DNA of 12,355 nt, taken from NCBI GenBank assembly GCA_009787745.1, contig WQST01000026.1:1-12355 (forward strand). The letters are read 5' to 3'. The stretch is from Lachnospiraceae bacterium (lineage in GTDB: Bacteria; Bacillota; Clostridia; Lachnospirales; Lachnospiraceae). This document shows, one piece after another, positions 8,131-12,355 of the stretch (position 1 is its first letter; each line of letters starts with the position of its first letter). The notes under the pieces were generated by a model. The model was not told the origin of the DNA and did no database searches. It saw only the letters and a program-made list of their open reading frames with translations. Made by a program: the position numbers and the translations under genes.

Positions 8131-8795
8131 AAAAAATAAAAGGTTTTATCTTCGATCTTGACGGCGTTTTAACAGATACGGCACATTATCATTTTCTGGC
8201 ATGGAAAAGGCTGTCTGAACAATGGGGATTCACTTTTTCAGAACATGATAATGAACGTCTTAAAGGTGTAGACCGTATCAAATCGCTGGAAATCATTTTA
8301 GAGATTAACAGTAAACAAAATGAGTTTAGCGCTAAAGAAATATTACGGCTCGCCAATCAAAAAAATGAGCATTATCAGCAATTAATCGAAATGATTACAC
8401 CGCAAGATGTTTTAGAGGGAGTATCAGATTTTCTGCTTAAATCCCGTAGTGCGGAAATACGCTGTGCCGTTGCATCAGCAAGTAAAAACGCTATGCGTGT
8501 TCTCGAATTATTAAACTTATCAAATCAATTTGATTTTATCGCTGATGCATCGGCGATAAAACACCCGAAACCGCATCCCGAAATATTTCTCACCTGCGCG
8601 CAACAGCTTAAATTACTTCCGTGTGAATGTGTTGGATTTGAGGATGCGCAGGCAGGGATTAAAAGTATCCATGCGGCGGGAATGTACTCGGTGGGAATAA
8701 ATGTGTATGTAACGTCAGAAAAGCCGATGATTGAGCTTTCATCGACGAAAGAGCTTAATTTGGAAATGATCATCAATGCTATTGAAATGGGATAA
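8127..8795 (+). CDS. pgmB: Beta-phosphoglucomutase (HAD superfamily)
   Basis: A 222-residue enzyme converting beta-glucose 1-phosphate to glucose 6-phosphate, linking the GH65 product to glycolysis. Residues match the well-studied beta-PGM layout: nucleophile D10 and acid/base D12 in F-D-L-D-G-V-L-T-D-T, H20, R50 in L-K-G-V-D-R, the V-A-S-A-S-K-N-A loop, K148 in H-P-K-P-H-P-E, and metal-binding E172/D173 in G-F-E-D-A-Q-A-G-I. Length is typical. The ATG overlaps the GH65 stop (ATGA), with GGGG at 8115-8118 as a likely ribosome binding site, indicating co-transcription and translational coupling. The sugar-specific substrate is inferred from the motifs and the neighbour. Confidence 0.95.
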   Translation: MKKIKGFIFDLDGVLTDTAHYHFLAWKRLSEQWGFTFSEHDNERLKGVDRIKSLEIILEINSKQNEFSAKEILRLANQKNEHYQQLIEMITPQDVLEGVSDFLLKSRSAEIRCAVASASKNAMRVLELLNLSNQFDFIADASAIKHPKPHPEIFLTCAQQLKLLPCECVGFEDAQAGIKSIHAAGMYSVGINVYVTSEKPMIELSSTKELNLEMIINAIEMG

Positions 8796-8797
8796 AT

Positions 8798-10417
8798 ATG
8801 TATTGGATAGAAATTATTTTGCCGCTGATTGGCGGATTGGCCTTATTCTTATATGGTATGTCGATGATGAGCGACGGATTGCAAAAGGCGGCGGTAAATC
8901 ATCTGCGCCGCTGGCTTGAAGTACTGACCAAAAACCGCATCTTAGCCGTGATTGCAGGAACTTTTGTCACGACCATCATCCAAAGTTCGACCGCGACCAC
9001 GGTTATGGTAGTCGGATTTGTAAATGCGGGATTAATGCGGCTTTCGCAAGCGGTCGGCGTAATTATGGGCGCCAATATCGGTTCGACTTTTACAGGTCTG
9101 TTAATTGCGTTCCGTATTTCACTTATTGCGCCAATTGTAGCCTTTACAGGGATTATCATGATTATGGCGGTCAAAAAGGAAAAAACGAAAAGCGTCGGGT
9201 GGATTATTGCGGGCGTTGGAATCCTGTTTGTCGGGATGAGTTTAATGAGCGATACCATGCAGCCCTTACGTACTAATGAACAGTTCATGGAATTTATCCG
9301 ACAGGCGAAAAACCCTTTAATCGGTTTGGTGGTAGGAACATTGCTTACCGCGATTTTGCAAAGTTCCGCGGCGATGATCGGAATCCTGATTGCCCTAGGC
9401 ACGGCAGGGGTGCTTGATTTGCATACGGGGGTTTTTATTCTTTTTGGCGCCCACATCGGCACTTGTGTTACTGCCATCATCGCTTCGCTGGGTGCGACTA
9501 AAGCGGCCAAACGCGCCGCGATTGCCCACTTGCTTTTTAACGTCATCGGTGCGGTGATATTTTCAACGATTGTTTTACTCCCATTCGGATTCATCGGCTT
9601 GATTGAACAGCTTTTTAGCAGCGGTGTTTCTATGCAAATCGCGGGAACACATATTATCTTTAGCTTGGTGACCGCGATAATCCTACTCCCTTTTACAAAA
9701 CAACTGGTTTGGTTGGTTTCGCTGATTGTCAGGGGCGAGGACAGGCCGCGGGAAGAATTACGCTTTTTGCACATTGAGCCGCACGCAGTCGGAATGCCTT
9801 CCGTAGCAGTCGCACAGGCACGGAAAGAAGTGGAACGCATGGCGCTGATTGCCCTAAGAACTTATTCTATGTCAGTTAAGATATTTATCGAAAAAAGAAT
9901 CAGTTTAGTCGGGGAAGTGTTGACCAATGAGGAAGTTATCGATTTTTTGGATAATGAAATTACACGGTTTTTGGTCAGAATTAGTGTGATGGATTTAGAT
10001 GATGCTGACCGGGAACAGATTAATTTGCTTTATCAAGCGGTCGCGCATATCGAGCGGATCGGTGACCATGCCGAGAATGTGGTTGAGTTTGCGAATGCGT
10101 ACATAGCCAAAAACAGAATCTTTTCCGACGAGGCGATGAATGAAATCATCGCTGTCGAGCGCAATGTTGAAAAGATACTCGCGCTTGCCACTAACGCTTT
10201 TCTGACAGGTACATACGATGAAGATACGATTAATACTATCTACCGCTCCGAGCGGGAGATGTATACGGAGGTTCAAGGATATAAAGCCAACCACTTTGAA
10301 CGGTCGAAGGAAAGCGTTTCGGAGCGGAAGATTGGTTTGATTTTTATTAATACTTTGGAAAATTCACGCCGTATCATGCATCATGCAGGCGGTTTGGCGC
10401 GTTCGCTGAAAGTTTAA
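8798..10417 (+). CDS. Na+/phosphate symporter (NptA/PNaS family) with C-terminal PhoU-like domain
   Basis: A 539-residue membrane protein. The N-terminal ~310 residues are hydrophobic and contain the two inverted-repeat signatures of type II Na/Pi cotransporters: Q62-S-S-T-A-T-T with G-A-N-I-G-S-T (91-97), and Q188-S-S-A-A with G-A-H-I-G-T (217-222). Residues about 340-539 are a helical cytosolic PhoU-like region with H-I-E-R-I-G-D-H-A-E-N-V (417-428), as in bacterial YjbB/NptA-type proteins. The role is sodium-coupled phosphate movement across the membrane, with the PhoU part likely regulatory. ATG lies 2 bp after the pgmB stop with a weak G-rich site just before it, so it is probably co-transcribed with the phosphorylase genes. 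Import of phosphate for phosphorolysis is an inference; some homologues export phosphate. Confidence 0.92.
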   Translation: MYWIEIILPLIGGLALFLYGMSMMSDGLQKAAVNHLRRWLEVLTKNRILAVIAGTFVTTIIQSSTATTVMVVGFVNAGLMRLSQAVGVIMGANIGSTFTGLLIAFRISLIAPIVAFTGIIMIMAVKKEKTKSVGWIIAGVGILFVGMSLMSDTMQPLRTNEQFMEFIRQAKNPLIGLVVGTLLTAILQSSAAMIGILIALGTAGVLDLHTGVFILFGAHIGTCVTAIIASLGATKAAKRAAIAHLLFNVIGAVIFSTIVLLPFGFIGLIEQLFSSGVSMQIAGTHIIFSLVTAIILLPFTKQLVWLVSLIVRGEDRPREELRFLHIEPHAVGMPSVAVAQARKEVERMALIALRTYSMSVKIFIEKRISLVGEVLTNEEVIDFLDNEITRFLVRISVMDLDDADREQINLLYQAVAHIERIGDHAENVVEFANAYIAKNRIFSDEAMNEIIAVERNVEKILALATNAFLTGTYDEDTINTIYRSEREMYTEVQGYKANHFERSKESVSERKIGLIFINTLENSRRIMHHAGGLARSLKV

Positions 10418-10420
10418 GTT

Positions 10421-10452
10421 ATTGAGTATTTAATTAACAAAAATAATTCAAT
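10421..10452. repeat. AT-rich imperfect inverted repeat between the symporter and GDPD genes
   Basis: ATTGA (10421-10425) pairs with TCAAT (10448-10452), and TATTT (10427-10431) with AAATA (10441-10445), leaving a 9-base loop. The right arm ends two bases before the Shine-Dalgarno of the next gene. No T-tract follows, so it does not look like an intrinsic terminator. It could be an operator or chance in AT-rich DNA. Confidence 0.25.
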
Positions 10453-10465
10453 TTGGAGTGAAAAC

Positions 10466-11293
10466 ATGGATAACAGAATTAAGAGAGAACATACGAAAAA
10501 AGGAACGTTGATTGCTGCACACCGAGGTGTTGCAGGAGGGAATATTCCCTTTAATACCATTAGCGCGTTTGAGGCAGCCTTGATTCAAGGTGCGGATATT
10601 TTAGAAACGGATGTAATAAAAAGTGTTGATGGAGAGATATTTATCTTTCATGTCAGACATGAAAAAAATCATCTTAACCGTAACATTAATTTATGCGGGA
10701 TGACTTCTGATGAAATTAAAATGGAACGTTATGTGAATTATGATAATAATATTACTGATTGCGCCATCCCTACCCTTACGCAAGTGTTGGAGCAGTTCAA
10801 AGATCGTTGTCTGATTAACTTAGACCATATCTGGGAGGGGTGTTTTAAAGAAACGGTGGATATTGTTCGTTATCATAATATGGTAGATCAAATCATAATA
10901 AAGACACCGCCGAAAATTCAATATTTAAAAATGGTTGAAGAGTTGGCTCCTGATTTTATGTACATGCCGATTATTAAAGAAAAAGATGAAATAAGCGAAA
11001 TAATCGAATCGATGGATATTAACTTTGTTGGTGCGGAATTGGTGTTTGCATGTGATAGTTCGCCTGTGATACAACTTGAGCAGATTGAGAAATATATAGC
11101 GAAAGGATTAATACTGTGGGGTAATGCCATTTTATATGACTATAAAGTACCCCTCAGCGCTGATCATACGGATGACATTGCTGTGCAGGGTGAATTTGAT
11201 ACGGGATGGGGTTGGTTTCCTGATAATGGTTTTCATATTATCCAAACCGACTGGCCGATGATGCTTAAACAGTATTTGTCAAAAAGAAATTGA
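10466..11293 (+). CDS. Glycerophosphodiester phosphodiesterase family protein
   Basis: A 275-residue protein of the PI-PLC-like TIM-barrel GDPD family, which hydrolyses glycerophosphodiesters to sn-glycerol 3-phosphate and an alcohol. Seen: A-A-H19-R-G at the first catalytic His, N30-T31, metal ligands E47 and D49 in I-L-E-T-D, second catalytic His 62 in F-I-F-H-V, L-I-N-L-D120 where the third acidic ligand is expected, and a C-terminal I-I-Q-T-D-W-P block typical of the family. Deviations: F-N-T instead of E-N-T, H-V instead of H-D, and Asp rather than Glu at the third site, so activity or substrate may differ. No signal peptide is evident. GGAG at 10455-10458 is 7 bases before ATG. A 48-bp gap separates it from the symporter gene, so it may be read through or have its own promoter. 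Confidence 0.85.
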   Translation: MDNRIKREHTKKGTLIAAHRGVAGGNIPFNTISAFEAALIQGADILETDVIKSVDGEIFIFHVRHEKNHLNRNINLCGMTSDEIKMERYVNYDNNITDCAIPTLTQVLEQFKDRCLINLDHIWEGCFKETVDIVRYHNMVDQIIIKTPPKIQYLKMVEELAPDFMYMPIIKEKDEISEIIESMDINFVGAELVFACDSSPVIQLEQIEKYIAKGLILWGNAILYDYKVPLSADHTDDIAVQGEFDTGWGWFPDNGFHIIQTDWPMMLKQYLSKRN

Positions 11294-11328
11294 TAATATA
11301 TTGTTAATTTTTAAGGAATATTATTATC
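11284..11328 (-). terminator. Possible weak terminator for the AraC-type gene
   Basis: An AT-rich hairpin formed by 11317-11328 and 11292-11302 (7 uninterrupted pairs, then 4 more after a one-base bulge) overlaps the last codons of the regulator gene. In the minus-strand direction it is followed by a T-rich run. The stem has almost no GC, so termination may be weak. The two convergent genes are only 17 bp apart. Confidence 0.25.
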
Positions 11329-12105
11329 GGTGTTTGAGTTCAGGTAATGTTTTGGTGAATATTTGTAGTAATTTTTAAATGCCCGTGAATAACTTGCGGT
11401 TGATAAATAACCGACCATGATGGCAACTTGTGAAACAGAATGGCCTTTTATGAGTAATTCCCTTGATTTTTTCAGGCGGATTGTATTGATATACTCTTGC
11501 GGGGACATAAAAGAAGAATGTCTAAATAGCTTACTGAAATAACATCTGTCAAGCGATAGTCTAGCCGCCAGTTCAGAAACGGTGATTGTCGCGTATTCAT
11601 TTTCAATATATGCACATGCGCGGTCAATGTGCGTATTTTTTTTGATGATGTTTATGCGGTTTAGTTCAAAAATCAAACGCCAAATTTGGGATAGCAGTAA
11701 TAATTCCAAAGGGCGGTTTGCCGAGTCATTGCAATTTGCGATACTTAAAAAAAGATCTTCAAGATTCTTACCTTGAAACACATCTTTTTCGTTTAGAATT
11801 TGCGGTAAAGGGGTATTGGCTTTAAATCCCACCCAGATATAGACCCAGGGGTCGATGGTGTCAGCTATTAATTGGGTTTCTTCACCCGGTCGGATGACAA
11901 AGCAGTATGTGGGTTCCACACGAAAAACGTTTCCGTTTTTAATGAGGGTTCCATATCCGCTATAAACGTATTGTATTATCCAAATGTCGCGAACAATAGG
12001 TCCAAATGAATATTCAGGCGAGCAACTTTGATATCCCGCTCTAATGGGACTGATATCATTTAACCCTAAGTCATTTACAGTAAAACGGTCTGCTAATTTA
12101 TGCAT
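11311..12105 (-). CDS. AraC-family transcriptional regulator with N-terminal cupin ligand domain
   Basis: 264 residues, typical for the family. Residues about 25-95 form a beta-rich AraC-type cupin sensor region (I-I-Q-Y-V-Y-S-G-Y-G, V-I-R-P-G-E-E). Residues about 160-260 are the double helix-turn-helix: helix pair one near 175-196 (T-V-S-E-L-A-A-R-L-S-L ... F-S-K-L-F-R) and two near 223-250 (S-V-S-Q-V-A-I-M-V-G-Y ... Y-S-R-A-F-K ... S-P), ending in P-K-H-Y-L. It most likely binds DNA and responds to a small ligand, often a sugar in this architecture. A GAGG site lies 12 bases before ATG. It is convergent with the GDPD gene and 61 bp downstream of a HAD-hydrolase gene on the same strand. The target genes are unknown; the GH65 cluster is a candidate only by proximity. 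Confidence 0.93.
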   Translation of the reverse strand: MHKLADRFTVNDLGLNDISPIRAGYQSCSPEYSFGPIVRDIWIIQYVYSGYGTLIKNGNVFRVEPTYCFVIRPGEETQLIADTIDPWVYIWVGFKANTPLPQILNEKDVFQGKNLEDLFLSIANCNDSANRPLELLLLSQIWRLIFELNRINIIKKNTHIDRACAYIENEYATITVSELAARLSLDRCYFSKLFRHSSFMSPQEYINTIRLKKSRELLIKGHSVSQVAIMVGYLSTASYSRAFKNYYKYSPKHYLNSNTDNNIP

Positions 12106-12143
12106 TAATGTTACTTACCTCGTTGGTGGTCAGGAATGATGTT

Positions 12144-12172
12144 ATTATATCATGCCCTCTTCATTTTTACAA
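12144..12172 (-). promoter_or_regulatory. Predicted sigma-A promoter for the AraC-type regulator
   Basis: Read on the minus strand: -35 TTGTAA (12172-12167), a 17-base spacer, and a perfect -10 TATAAT (12149-12144) preceded by an extended -10 TG. Transcription would start near 12137, giving a leader of about 30 bases. The -35 box overlaps the stop codon of the upstream HAD gene. Confidence 0.75.
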
Positions 12173-12355
12173 ATTCATTAAGTAAACTTCCAGATCCTCA
12201 AGCGACCCATGCCTAATCGTGTCAAACGCGCTGTTATTTTCATTTTCTAAATAATCGGTTACTAAGAAAGTTTCCATTCCCAGCTTTGCGGCGCACATAT
12301 CCTCGCTGATGCTATTCCCGATCATAATACATTGCGCGGGTGATTTATTAATTTG
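12167..12355 (-). CDS. HAD-family hydrolase, C-terminal 62 residues (partial)
   Basis: An open frame enters from the right edge on the minus strand and ends at the TAA at 12169-12167. The visible residues include M-I-G-N-S-I-S-E-D-M-C-A-A-K-L-G-M-E-T-F-L-V-T-D-Y-L, which fits HAD motif IV (G-N-x-x-x-E-D with the metal-binding acidic pair) and the following strand, then G-S-L-E-D-L near the C-terminus. The catalytic N-terminal DxD motif lies outside the window, so the substrate cannot be named. It runs in the same direction as the AraC gene and could be partly co-transcribed with it. Confidence 0.85.
   Translation of the reverse strand, partial: QINKSPAQCIMIGNSISEDMCAAKLGMETFLVTDYLENENNSAFDTIRHGSLEDLEVYLMNL

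Noticed and set aside
8899..9840. A 313-codon open frame on the minus strand opposite the Na/Pi symporter gene
   Set aside because: It is the antisense shadow of a clear, motif-rich membrane protein. Its translation shows no recognisable family and its composition is that expected from a reverse-complemented hydrophobic gene.
10421..10452. Inverted repeat after the symporter gene considered as an intrinsic terminator
   Set aside because: The stem is almost all A-T, is interrupted, and no T-run follows; the right arm abuts the next gene's ribosome binding site.

Overview
The window looks like a chromosomal segment of a low-to-moderate-GC Gram-positive-type bacterium (Bacillota, possibly Clostridia or Erysipelotrichia). 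I infer this from AT-rich codon use, purine-rich ribosome binding sites, a TTG start, a near-consensus sigma-A promoter and gene types common in that phylum. No rRNA, tRNA, CRISPR array, insertion sequence or phage gene is visible.

Layout. (i) Bases 1-5855 (+) hold the 3' part of one giant gene. Its product is a repetitive, Asn/Gly/Thr-rich, probably right-handed beta-helix surface or secreted protein. It contains three divergent copies of a ~300-residue mega-repeat, ends in an apparently intact endonuclease/exonuclease/phosphatase (EEP) domain, and finishes with a very acidic tail encoded by a 21-bp tandem repeat. The 5' end lies outside the window. (ii) Bases 5848-10417 (+) form a tight cluster: a GH65 disaccharide phosphorylase starting at TTG inside the end of the giant gene, a beta-phosphoglucomutase (4-bp overlap), and a Na+/phosphate symporter with a PhoU-like tail (2-bp gap). 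(iii) Bases 10466-11293 (+) encode a glycerophosphodiester phosphodiesterase-family protein with its own strong Shine-Dalgarno. (iv) On the minus strand, convergent with it, are an AraC-type regulator (11311-12105) with a near-consensus promoter, and upstream of that the C-terminal end of a HAD-family hydrolase running off the right edge (12167-12355).

How the genes may work together. Established family knowledge says GH65 enzymes split an alpha-glucobiose with inorganic phosphate into beta-glucose 1-phosphate plus glucose (or another acceptor), and beta-PGM converts beta-G1P to glucose 6-phosphate. The adjacent Na/Pi symporter could supply the phosphate that this route consumes. The GDPD-family gene, and possibly the EEP domain of the surface protein, add phosphodiester hydrolysis, so the locus has a phosphate and sugar theme. 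The AraC regulator is a plausible sugar sensor, but nothing in the sequence ties it to a particular operon. The most unusual items are the beta-helix/EEP fusion protein and its overlap with a cytosolic sugar-phosphorylase operon.
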